Assembly: GCA_023248095.1 (NCBI GenBank)
Contig: JAHFFF010000013.1
Span: forward strand, 1 to 17,927
Direction: 5' to 3'
Length of the DNA stretch: 17,927 nt
Source of the DNA: Candidatus Omnitrophota bacterium
GTDB lineage: Bacteria; Omnitrophota; Gorgyraeia; 1-14-0-20-64-10
Shown here: piece by piece, positions 1 to 7,011 of the stretch
How the letters are laid out: the number at the start of each line of letters is the position of its first letter
Numbering within the stretch: the stretch's first letter is position 1
Program-made: the position numbers and the translations under genes
The notes under the pieces: generated by a model
Seen by the model: only the letters and a program-made list of their open reading frames with translations
Told to the model about the DNA's origin: nothing
Database searches by the model: none

Positions 1-474
1 TCCCTTCTGTCTGCAGTAGTCGGCGATCTTCTCCGCCTCGAAGGCGATGTGTCCTCCGATGTGGACGAGCCAGGCGGCTTTCGGATTCAATTGTTCCGCC
101 TTTCGTGCAAAATCCTCGAAGGACATGCACAGATCCGTCCGATTGCAGTCCACAAACTCCACCCGGCCTCCGGCCTTCAGCACCGAAAGGGGGGTTGCCA
201 TGAAGGTGTTGGAAGGACAGAGGACCACCCGGTCGCGGACATTCACAAACTCCAGCGCCGCCAAGGCTGCCCCTGCCCAGCTGGACGTCGCCACCGAAGG
301 CAGTTCGTTCCAGCCAGACCAGAGATCCTCGAACCGGGCCGTAAAGGGCCCCTCGCTCCACCGCTCCGATCGGAGGATGGCCTCCCACATCTCGTGCAGT
401 CGGGCGGCGTCTCGTCCGTCGAAGCCGATGGCGAAGGTGGAACCGATGGGGTTCCTAAGATCGGAGAGCGGCAT
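1..474 (-). CDS. DegT/DnrJ/EryC1/StrS-type PLP aminotransferase, N-terminal part (cut by left window edge)
   Basis: The minus-strand frame from ATG at 474 stays open to base 1, giving 158 residues with no stop, so the gene continues beyond the window. The fragment reads like the N-terminal half of a fold-type I sugar aminotransferase of the DegT/StrS family. Visible features are an early SEG-type segment (RSERWSEGP), a Thr-Ser-containing cofactor-phosphate loop (ATSSWAGAALAALEF), then CPSNTFMATPLSVLKAGG and FVDCNRTDL, which match the family pattern of a bulky loop followed by a strand ending in Asp. The catalytic lysine and the cofactor aspartate lie outside the window, so activity cannot be judged. 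The start overlaps the end of the upstream SDR gene by 20 bases and has GGAGCAAGG just upstream. Members of this family transfer an amino group from glutamate to a keto-sugar nucleotide. Pairing with the SDR suggests a 4-amino-sugar step, but that is inference. Confidence 0.82.
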   Translation of the reverse strand, partial: MPLSDLRNPIGSTFAIGFDGRDAARLHEMWEAILRSERWSEGPFTARFEDLWSGWNELPSVATSSWAGAALAALEFVNVRDRVVLCPSNTFMATPLSVLKAGGRVEFVDCNRTDLCMSFEDFARKAEQLNPKAAWLVHIGGHIAFEAEKIADYCRQKG

Positions 475-1402
475 CCACCTTGCTCCAGATCTGATTCTGT
501 TGCTCCTGTCGGAGTCGGTACCAGTCGATGTAGCGCTGAAGGCCCTCCCGGAAGGGAGTGAGCGGTCGCCACCCCAGTTCCAGTCTGGCCCGTGTGCTGT
601 CAACCCTCTTCCCGGAAAAATCCCCGGGCCGAGCGGGGGTGCTGACGATCTGCGCGCCGTCTCCGACCATCTCCCGAACGCTCTCGGCGATTTGACGGAT
701 GGAGATTCGTTCCTCGCCATCCAGGTTGTACACCCGCTCGGCTGCGGAAGGCTTGAGTGCGAGTACCACCCCCTCGGCAAGATCCTCCACGTAGACGAAC
801 TGTCGGAACTGCTGACCGTCTCCGGCTACGGTGAGTGGTTCACCCCGCAGGGCCTTGCCCACGAAGAGCGGGATCACCGCTCCGTCCCTGGCCCGTGGAC
901 CGTATGGAATCCCAAAACGGAGGATTGTGTAGGGGAGTTGATACAGGGTGGAGTAGGATCGGCAGTAATACTCCGAGGCCAGTTTGGTGGCCGTGTACAA
1001 ATGGGAGGGGGGCGGGATCGGAGTTTCCTCATCGACCTCCGGGCTCAGGCAGTCGCTGTAAACCCAGGTCGTGCTTCCATAGATGCAGCGCTGAATGTTG
1101 CAGCGACGGGCTGCCTCCAGGACAGAGAGGGTGCCTCTGACATTGACGCTTTCGGCATAGGAGGGATCTTCAAAAACATCTCTCACGTCCGCTACCGCCG
1201 CCAGATGAATCACCGCATGGGTCCCGTTCATCGCCAGCCGAAGTGCTTCCACATCGAGGATTGAGCCGATGAAATGCTCAACCGCCTGATGGTGCGCCGA
1301 CCGGTGGTGATCGAAGATCAACGGCGTCACCCCGTGGGACATCAGGCGATCGACGACATGCGAACCGATAAAACCAGCCCCTCCCGTTACCAGAACTCTC
1401 AT
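455..1402 (-). CDS. NAD-dependent epimerase/dehydratase (extended SDR)
   Basis: This 315-residue protein is a typical extended short-chain dehydrogenase acting on nucleotide sugars. The NAD-binding loop TGGAGFIG is at residues 6-13, HLAA follows at about 66-69, and the catalytic pair is the YxxxK motif YTATK (Tyr136, Lys140) with Ser110/Thr111 in YGSTT upstream. The length is normal for UDP-glucose 4-epimerase or dTDP/GDP-sugar dehydratase relatives. The active-site region does not let me choose between epimerase, 4,6-dehydratase and reductase. The ATG overlaps the stop of the deacetylase gene as ATGA and is preceded by GGGAG at a 6-base spacing, so translation is probably coupled. The next gene, an aminotransferase, overlaps its 3' end by 20 bases. 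A dehydratase plus aminotransferase would make an amino-deoxy sugar, a possible substrate for the nearby formyltransferase; this is inference. Confidence 0.9.
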   Translation of the reverse strand: MRVLVTGGAGFIGSHVVDRLMSHGVTPLIFDHHRSAHHQAVEHFIGSILDVEALRLAMNGTHAVIHLAAVADVRDVFEDPSYAESVNVRGTLSVLEAARRCNIQRCIYGSTTWVYSDCLSPEVDEETPIPPPSHLYTATKLASEYYCRSYSTLYQLPYTILRFGIPYGPRARDGAVIPLFVGKALRGEPLTVAGDGQQFRQFVYVEDLAEGVVLALKPSAAERVYNLDGEERISIRQIAESVREMVGDGAQIVSTPARPGDFSGKRVDSTRARLELGWRPLTPFREGLQRYIDWYRLRQEQQNQIWSKVDAALRS

Positions 1403-2355
1403 TGTGAACTCCCGGCGGTTTCCCGCTCACAGAAAAGTGGCCCAAGGCATTCTTGGAATGAGTACGGCATTCCCACCATGTTTCGGTTCAGCAGGTAGTC
1501 ATCTGTCTGAGCCGTATTGACCCCAAAGATCGCAGTGGTGGCATTTCTAAAACCGGCTTTCTTGACCCGCTCCATCGTATCGCGGTCGAAATGTTGGGTG
1601 AGCCCCTCCGGGTAGGAGAAGGAATCCACCTCCTCACCCAGGACCTCCTCCAGGTTTTTCTTGGCAGCCCGGATCTGGAATTCCTTCTCCGCAGATGGGA
1701 GCCGGCTGAGGATGGCATGGTCCACGGTGTGTACACCGAAATCACACAGGCCGGAGCGATGCATCTGCCGTACCTGCTCCCAGGTCAACGTCCGGTAATC
1801 CTCGTAATAGTCTTGGGACGCGACGGCACACTCCCGGCTCAGTCCCTCCAAGGTTGCCTCGATCAGGTGCATCTCCTCCTTGAGCCGGCGCTTGATGGCC
1901 TTGAGCGCCGTTCTTTTCTCCTGGAGGGTGTGGAGCGGAAAGGTCTCCTGAAACGCGGCCACCTCCACTTGACCCCGGGACGTTTCATTCAAGAGATACT
2001 CCAGCCTGTCCACCCAGAACAACCGCCCGGTGCCAATGAATCCCGTGGAAAGGAAGAAGGTTGCCGGGATGCCAAACTGTTTCAAGATGGGAAAGGCCAC
2101 GGAGAAGTTGTTCTCGAAGCCGTCGTCAAAGGTGACCGCCACCGAATGGGGCGGCAGGGTCCCGTGCCCCTTGCGTGCCGCTAGTTCCCGGAGTGGAAGC
2201 ACCGTGTACTCGGTCGATAGTCGATCCATCTGTTGACGGAACTCCTCCTTCGGCAGATGCTTGCCGGAACAGTTCTCAATGCCGCGGTGCCTGGCCTGTG
2301 TGACACCGTGGTAGAGAAGGATCACAAATCGTGGTTCAGCGGAGCCGTCGAACAT
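1399..2355 (-). CDS. Polysaccharide deacetylase family protein (NodB homology, cytoplasmic)
   Basis: This 318-residue carbohydrate esterase 4-like protein carries the expected NodB motifs: VTFDDG at 74-79 (Asp77/Asp78), the metal-binding HTVDH at 209-213, and SYPEG at about 247-251 as motif 3. An LLYHGVT segment near residue 13 is typical of deacetylases found in bacterial exopolysaccharide clusters. The segment at about 115-185 between motifs 1 and 2 is charged and longer than in minimal NodB proteins. There is no signal peptide or membrane segment, so it probably works in the cytoplasm on a precursor. Known relatives remove N- or O-acetyl groups from sugars using a divalent metal. The ATG at 2355 overlaps the formyltransferase 3' end by 20 bases and lacks a clear Shine-Dalgarno sequence, so the exact start is less certain; its stop overlaps the SDR start as ATGA. 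Confidence 0.88.
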   Translation of the reverse strand: MFDGSAEPRFVILLYHGVTQARHRGIENCSGKHLPKEEFRQQMDRLSTEYTVLPLRELAARKGHGTLPPHSVAVTFDDGFENNFSVAFPILKQFGIPATFFLSTGFIGTGRLFWVDRLEYLLNETSRGQVEVAAFQETFPLHTLQEKRTALKAIKRRLKEEMHLIEATLEGLSRECAVASQDYYEDYRTLTWEQVRQMHRSGLCDFGVHTVDHAILSRLPSAEKEFQIRAAKKNLEEVLGEEVDSFSYPEGLTQHFDRDTMERVKKAGFRNATTAIFGVNTAQTDDYLLNRNMVGMPYSFQECLGPLFCERETAGSSQ

Positions 2356-3109
2356 AGCGTGAAAAACGCCAGAGGGCGATCCTCCGTTTAAGGGGCGGGA
2401 TGATGGAAAAATATCTCCCTTTTGAAAGGTCCTGCGGCGTGGCCCGAAGCGGTACTCCCCGTTCCAGCCGGTCGCAGATCTCCCCCATTCCTTCCGCCGC
2501 CAGCAGCGTCGTGGAGTAACGCAGCTGGTGCGGCTCGCAGCCGCGTTGAATCTTCAGCCTCTTTTGCCAGAGGATAGGCCCCGTATCCAAACGACTCTCC
2601 ATCTGATGAAGGGTCGTGCCCACGTTCTCGAAGTCCCCGAAGTAGAATGCCCAGAGATCGGAGTCGAGGCCGCGATAGTTCGGCAGGATGCCACGGTGTA
2701 CGTTCAGGCTAAGCCTCCCTTGTCCGAACAGTTGCGGCAACAGTCGGCCGGTCCCGAAGGCGATCAGAAGATCCGGTTTGAGATCCGAGATCCGGCCGAT
2801 GCAGGCGGGGCCGTTCACGGTCTCCACTTCGCACAGCACTTGGTGACCTGAAAAACTGGAGGGGATCGCCTCTCCAAAGAAGTGATCCTCGAAATCCTCC
2901 TGCATGTCGAGGAACCGTTGAGGCGGTTTGGGATGATGCGGCCTCTCCGGTTCAAGGATCACGGTCAGATCTGCCCGCTGGGCCATCCGGTTGGCAAAGT
3001 AGCGATGATGCTTGGTGTCCGTGGTCAAGAGCACGCAGCGAAGCCGGCGCGCCACCTCTGAAGGGCGCTCAGGATCCACGGAGATCTGGCTGGAGGGGGA
3101 GTGGATCAT
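2336..3109 (-). CDS. Formyltransferase-family protein (PF00551-type), probable sugar N-formyltransferase
   Basis: The 257-residue product has the formyltransferase catalytic signature: NVHRGILPNYRG (Asn136, His138) followed by a segment with TTLHQM and ESRLDTGPIL (Asp175). The Asn-His-Asp triad is the one used by GART and Fmt enzymes with N10-formyltetrahydrofolate. At about 257 residues it is shorter than methionyl-tRNA formyltransferase (about 310) and lacks an obvious C-terminal tRNA-binding domain. It sits among sugar genes, so an amino-sugar substrate is more likely than Met-tRNA. I chose ATG at 3109 because it overlaps the upstream stop as ATGA and has GGGAG about 11 bases upstream. The longer open frame upstream of this ATG lies inside the GT2-NeuA gene. 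The natural substrate is unknown: a nonulosonic acid precursor, or the amino sugar made by the SDR and aminotransferase downstream, are both possible. Confidence 0.86.
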   Translation of the reverse strand: MIHSPSSQISVDPERPSEVARRLRCVLLTTDTKHHRYFANRMAQRADLTVILEPERPHHPKPPQRFLDMQEDFEDHFFGEAIPSSFSGHQVLCEVETVNGPACIGRISDLKPDLLIAFGTGRLLPQLFGQGRLSLNVHRGILPNYRGLDSDLWAFYFGDFENVGTTLHQMESRLDTGPILWQKRLKIQRGCEPHQLRYSTTLLAAEGMGEICDRLERGVPLRATPQDLSKGRYFSIIPPLKRRIALWRFSRYVRRLR

Positions 3110-4506
3110 GCCGATTGTGGCTCCCTTGCCTGCTCCAGTAGTATCCGTTCGACCAACCAGGCATCGAACGGTGTCTTGATCTGAAAGCTGCGATCGCGCG
3201 GCATGACAATGTGCCCGATCTTCCGACCCAGGTGGTTCTCCGATGTGACCACGTCCCGCCAAACGGCAAGGATCGCCCCGTTGTCCACGTAGAGTGCTTC
3301 CCTTTCGAACCGGAGCTGCCGGTGCATCCCGGGATTGAGGGGAAGCAGGCCATTCTCTCCATGCGAGAAATGCAGATCGTAATCCTCGTAGACACTGAGG
3401 ATGCTGTCCACCGGGTGCAGCAGGAGGGTATCCAGCGCTTGGCGGATGAACTCATGCCGCCGAAGGGGCGAATGGACGCTGAGCATGACCAGTACATCGG
3501 GGAAGATCCCGCATTCCGTCTCCAGGTGCATCAGGGCGTCGTGAAGCACCTCGCTCACCCGGGTGGTCGGCTGAGACAGGCTGGGCAGGCGCTCCCTCAC
3601 CAGGAGATCCGGCAGGCGCTGGCAGTACTCCGCTACCCGGACGTCCTCCGTGCTGACGAGGAGGGCGTCCATGATCCCGGATTCTCGGGCGGCCTCCAGC
3701 GTGTAATCGAGAAGCGGCTTACCGGCAAACGGCGTCAGCACAATGTTCGGGAGCGTCTTATGGTTGTTCCGGGCGGGTATAATCCCGACGATCCGGGGCT
3801 TGACCTTACCCCGGGTCCGATCGACAAGCTCCCGGGCGATCTGCTGCCGGGAGGTCAACATCTGGGATTCATTGGATGAGAGGGCGTCCGGGTGTTGACG
3901 ATAATAGAACAACGGCGTCGAGATGTTGGCCACCGGATACCGATGCAGGATCTTGGACCAAAGTTCATACCCGTCCTGTGCGGTGGCTGTTTCGCTGTAG
4001 CCGCCCACGTTCTTTAAGATCCTCTTGCGGACCAAGGTGCACGCCCCATGCGGTGGAAGATCCAGAAGCTTGGCCTCCCGGCCAATTCTCTTCCGGTTCT
4101 CGACCCCCACCACCTTGCCGGCCGGGTCGACGTAAAAGTAGTTGGGGTAAACCAGGGCAACGTCCGGGTGCTGATCCAGGTAGGTGCTGAGGACCAGGAG
4201 GGCGCTCTCATCCAGAAAATCATCCGCGTCCAACCGCATGATGTACTCTCCCCGCGACTCCTCGAGCGCGAGATTTGCACATGGCCGGATCCCGCCCCGA
4301 TTCGCCTGCCGGAAGAATCGGATCCGCTGGGGGTCTTGCTGATGGAACTGCTCCCCGATGCGGGCGGTCTCATCTTCCGAGGCATCGTCGATGAGGATCA
4401 GCTCCCAGTTCTTGAAGGTCTGGGCCAGGACGCTCTCGACCGCCTCAGACAGGTATCGTCCGTAGTTGTGGCTGAGACAGTAGAGGGTGACCTTGGGTCT
4501 ATTCAA
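3106..4506 (-). CDS. Fusion of GT2 glycosyltransferase and NeuA-like acylneuraminate cytidylyltransferase domain
   Basis: This 466-residue protein has two domains. Residues 1-230 are a GT-A family 2 glycosyltransferase: VTLYCLSHNYGRYLSEAVES at the N-terminus, LILIDDASED at about 36-45, the metal-binding RLDADD (Asp93, Asp95) and QDGYELW with Asp178 near the acceptor site. Residues 238-460 resemble CMP-sialic acid synthetase: GIIPARNNHK at 241-250, GKPLLDYTLEAA, STEDVRVAEY, SVHSPLRR at 343-350 and DNGAILAV. By eye the NeuA half departs from active enzymes. The conserved ARxxSKG(I/L)P...KN loop is shortened. The position of the two metal aspartates (IDID in meningococcal NeuA) reads QIKT at 442-445. 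I chose TTG at 4506 because the protein then begins as GT2 proteins do and GGAG lies 8 bases upstream; another TTG at 4542 would add 12 residues. It overlaps the neuB-like stop by 8 bases and the formyltransferase start by ATGA. Confidence 0.85.
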   Translation of the reverse strand: MNRPKVTLYCLSHNYGRYLSEAVESVLAQTFKNWELILIDDASEDETARIGEQFHQQDPQRIRFFRQANRGGIRPCANLALEESRGEYIMRLDADDFLDESALLVLSTYLDQHPDVALVYPNYFYVDPAGKVVGVENRKRIGREAKLLDLPPHGACTLVRKRILKNVGGYSETATAQDGYELWSKILHRYPVANISTPLFYYRQHPDALSSNESQMLTSRQQIARELVDRTRGKVKPRIVGIIPARNNHKTLPNIVLTPFAGKPLLDYTLEAARESGIMDALLVSTEDVRVAEYCQRLPDLLVRERLPSLSQPTTRVSEVLHDALMHLETECGIFPDVLVMLSVHSPLRRHEFIRQALDTLLLHPVDSILSVYEDYDLHFSHGENGLLPLNPGMHRQLRFEREALYVDNGAILAVWRDVVTSENHLGRKIGHIVMPRDRSFQIKTPFDAWLVERILLEQAREPQSA

Positions 4507-5563
4507 GGAGATGCTCCATTCGGATCTGTTGATCGTACCCAATCTCCACCTTTGCCCGTTTTCCGACCACTTGGTCGATGAGGGCGGCCGACAAGCCGGT
4601 TCCGGGGCGCTTGATGCCGATCATCTGCTGCGTGATGACCTCCCCCTTGCGGATGGCCCGTTCTGCGACCAGGCTCCTCCGGGCCCGCTCCCGAGCCAGC
4701 CGCTCGACCTCCTGCACCCGAATCTCCGGACTTCCCAGGACCTTTTCGCACAATCGGATGCCTTCCACCATAGCCCTGAGATCGGAAGGATTCGTGGAGA
4801 AGAAATGGCCAGAGCCTGTCCATGTCCGGTCGAGAGTGAAATGTTTCTCCACAATCCTGGCGCCTAAGGTGACCGCAATGGCCGGGATCATCATATGGGG
4901 GTCGGGCTCTGTGTGGTCGGAGTTTCCAATGACACAATCTGGAAAATGGTGGCGCAGGGTCTCGATCCTGCGCAGATGGGCCTGGTCTACGGGTGTGGGA
5001 TAACTCATTGTGCAGGCCAGCAGGGCCACGCCCTGGGCTCCGTGTGCCTGCAGGATTTCCAGCGCGGCCCGGATCTCTGGGAGTTCGGCGGCGCCGGTGG
5101 AAAGGATGACCGGCTTCCGGAAAGAGGCCACGTGCCGCAGAAGGCGAACGTCCGGCAGGTCGCAGGAAGCGATCTTAAAAACCGGCATTCCCAGTTCGTT
5201 CAGCAGGGATGCGCTTTCGCAGTCGAATGGGGTTGAGAAGGCGATGAGGCCCTTGTGTTGGGCGTGCAAGAAGAGGGCTTGATACTCTTCCCTGCCGAAA
5301 CGATCGAGCCTTTTATAGTAGGCCCACTGAGAGGTGTTTCCCTCGGGCCCATGCCAGTAACTTTCCACCTGCCGGTCTACCAGTCTCTCCGACTTATAGG
5401 TCTGAAACTTAATGGCGTCTGCCCCTGCCTCGGCCGCCGCATCCACCATGCGCAATGCGGTGTTCAAATCGCACATGTGGTTGCAAGCCGCTTCCGCGAC
5501 GATGAAGGCCGGGCCCTCTTCGCAGATGAGCCGGCCGGCGATCTTCAGGGTGGCCGTTACCAT
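4499..5563 (-). CDS. NeuB-family nonulosonic acid (sialic acid-like) synthase with SAF domain
   Basis: The 354-residue protein is a full-length NeuB/SpsE/LegI-type synthase, which condenses phosphoenolpyruvate with a six-carbon acylamino sugar to form a nine-carbon acid. Residues 15-285 form the TIM barrel with FQTYKSERLV (53-62), FSTPFD (109-114), KIASCDLPD (130-138), PVILSTGAAELPEI, SYPTP (187-191), IGNSDHT (212-218) and EKHFTLDR (239-246). His217 and His241 match the two metal-binding histidines. The C-terminal SAF (antifreeze-like) domain includes IKRPGTG with Arg319. Some pocket positions differ: GPD of most relatives is GSG (250-252), and CTN is CTM (184-186). Therefore the exact substrate (ManNAc, legionaminic, pseudaminic or other precursor) is unclear and I leave the symbol empty. 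The ATG overlaps the radical SAM stop by 7 bases and abuts AAAAGGA. Confidence 0.92.
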   Translation of the reverse strand: MVTATLKIAGRLICEEGPAFIVAEAACNHMCDLNTALRMVDAAAEAGADAIKFQTYKSERLVDRQVESYWHGPEGNTSQWAYYKRLDRFGREEYQALFLHAQHKGLIAFSTPFDCESASLLNELGMPVFKIASCDLPDVRLLRHVASFRKPVILSTGAAELPEIRAALEILQAHGAQGVALLACTMSYPTPVDQAHLRRIETLRHHFPDCVIGNSDHTEPDPHMMIPAIAVTLGARIVEKHFTLDRTWTGSGHFFSTNPSDLRAMVEGIRLCEKVLGSPEIRVQEVERLARERARRSLVAERAIRKGEVITQQMIGIKRPGTGLSAALIDQVVGKRAKVEIGYDQQIRMEHLLE

Positions 5564-7011
5564 TCCTTTTGAACCGGTTTGACCTGGTTCTCCTCGTAGA
5601 TCCTTTCCACGTACGTCACGCGCGGGTCTGATCTTCCATAGAGGACGCGCGCGTAACTGAGAAACCCCTCCGGATAGATGAAGCCGTTGCGGTCCTTAAA
5701 CTCATAGAGTTTATGGGAGTCGACCAGATGGTACCAGTCGCTCTTGGGAATGCCTAGGTAGACAAAGGCGTCGATCGCCTTGGGTTTAAGGGTCTCCATC
5801 AGGCTCTCCGTCTGCCGGCGGTCCTCCGGGGCCTCTCCGGGAGAGCCGTAGATCCAGGTGGTGTAGGTTCCGATGCCGTTGGCATGAAGGAGGGGGAACT
5901 TTTCAACGAAGTCGGAGCGGGTTTCCAGCTTCTCCATGATCTTGAGAATCCGGTCACTGCCGCTTTCCACCCCGATGTACAGACCGATGCAGCCGGCCTT
6001 TGCCATCTTTTCGACGCTTTGCGGGGTCAGGCGATTGACCCGGCTCTCGCAGGCCCACTGGATCTTCAGTCCATGCGAGATGATCAGGTCACAGAGCTCC
6101 TCCACCCGTTTCGGATTGACGGTGAAGTTGTCCTCTCGGAAATAGATGCCCCGCACCCCGTATCTCTCCGACAGGAAGAGGATGTGCTCAAAGATCCGTT
6201 GGGCCGTAATGTGCCGGAAGCGGGCCCCCGAAACTTCTTGGACACCGCAGAACTTGCAGGGGAAAGGACATCCCCTGCTGGTGTTGAGGGAGACCGTGGG
6301 GTAGATCTCCTCCCGCCCGAACAGCTTGAGCCGCCAGTTGTACGGCTTGTCCCAGAAAAAGTCCAGGTCCGGCCACGGAAGGTGGTCCATCTCCTCCTGA
6401 GGCACCTGCACGCCGGGCACAAGTCGGCGTTTCTCGCGGCCCTCCACGATCTCCCGGATCGCGTATTCCCCCTCACCGTAGACGACGTAATCAAAGGTCT
6501 CCGGGATGGTTTCAGGCATCACGGAAGGATGCGGGCCTCCGCACATCTGTGGGATGTGCGGGTATTCCTTTTTCAGCTCCCGGCTCAGCTCCACTGCCGT
6601 GTCGAAGGACATCGTGTGGATGTACATCCCGATGTAATCCGGCTGAAATTCCCGGATCACCTGGTCCAGGTCGGTGCCCAGCTGCATGGTCCCATCGGAG
6701 TTGTTCTGATGCATACCGCCTCGGGAATCCCCCTCCAGGGTGGTGAGGTCTCCCTGCATGGTCCGGGCCAGATTGAGGCCGCTGAGGTCCTGTTTCTTTC
6801 TCCAGGGCGACTCGACGGCCGTTCGGGTCCCGCGGAATTTCCAGCTGAAGGCGTAGAGATCCACGATCTTGCATTCATGTCCATGGTTGGCCAGGTAAGC
6901 AGCCAGGAATCCCAGCCCCTGGGGTGCTCGGTTATCCCCGAAGTGCAGCGGGGTGTAATCGGGGCGCGGACGCGGTGCGGTCAGCAGAAGGATCCGCAAG
7001 GTTCCTCCCAT
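5557..7011 (-). CDS. B12-binding-domain radical SAM protein
   Basis: This 484-residue enzyme has an N-terminal cobalamin-binding Rossmann domain (about 1-190) with PQGLGFLAAYLANHG (30-44) and MCGGPHPSVMPETI (156-169). The radical SAM core follows, with the 4Fe-4S motif CPFPCKFC (Cys248, Cys252, Cys255), YFREDNFTVNP (290-300) and the GVESGSD segment. No DxHxxG cobalamin lower-axial histidine is seen, which is common in this class. A segment of about 45 residues (60-110), rich in Gly, Asp, Asn and Gln, separates two domain strands and seems longer than usual. Relatives perform radical methylations, rearrangements or epimerisations; the reaction here is unknown. It lies between the SpsF-type and NeuB-type genes, overlapping both. 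The annotated ATG at 7011 has GGAGG only one base away. TTG at 6999 has GGGAGG four bases upstream and gives a family-like N-terminus (LRILLLTAP), so the true start may be 6999. Confidence 0.9.
   Translation of the reverse strand: MGGTLRILLLTAPRPRPDYTPLHFGDNRAPQGLGFLAAYLANHGHECKIVDLYAFSWKFRGTRTAVESPWRKKQDLSGLNLARTMQGDLTTLEGDSRGGMHQNNSDGTMQLGTDLDQVIREFQPDYIGMYIHTMSFDTAVELSRELKKEYPHIPQMCGGPHPSVMPETIPETFDYVVYGEGEYAIREIVEGREKRRLVPGVQVPQEEMDHLPWPDLDFFWDKPYNWRLKLFGREEIYPTVSLNTSRGCPFPCKFCGVQEVSGARFRHITAQRIFEHILFLSERYGVRGIYFREDNFTVNPKRVEELCDLIISHGLKIQWACESRVNRLTPQSVEKMAKAGCIGLYIGVESGSDRILKIMEKLETRSDFVEKFPLLHANGIGTYTTWIYGSPGEAPEDRRQTESLMETLKPKAIDAFVYLGIPKSDWYHLVDSHKLYEFKDRNGFIYPEGFLSYARVLYGRSDPRVTYVERIYEENQVKPVQKEW

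Noticed and set aside
47..1264. Plus-strand open frame of 405 codons opposite the SDR and aminotransferase genes
   Set aside because: The minus strand has clear SDR and DegT motifs; the plus-strand translation has no recognisable motif and is rich in residues typical of an antisense shadow in G+C-rich DNA.
3110..3262. 51-codon upstream extension of the formyltransferase frame
   Set aside because: It lies in the GT2-NeuA gene, has no formyltransferase-like residues, and ATG at 3109 makes an ATGA overlap.
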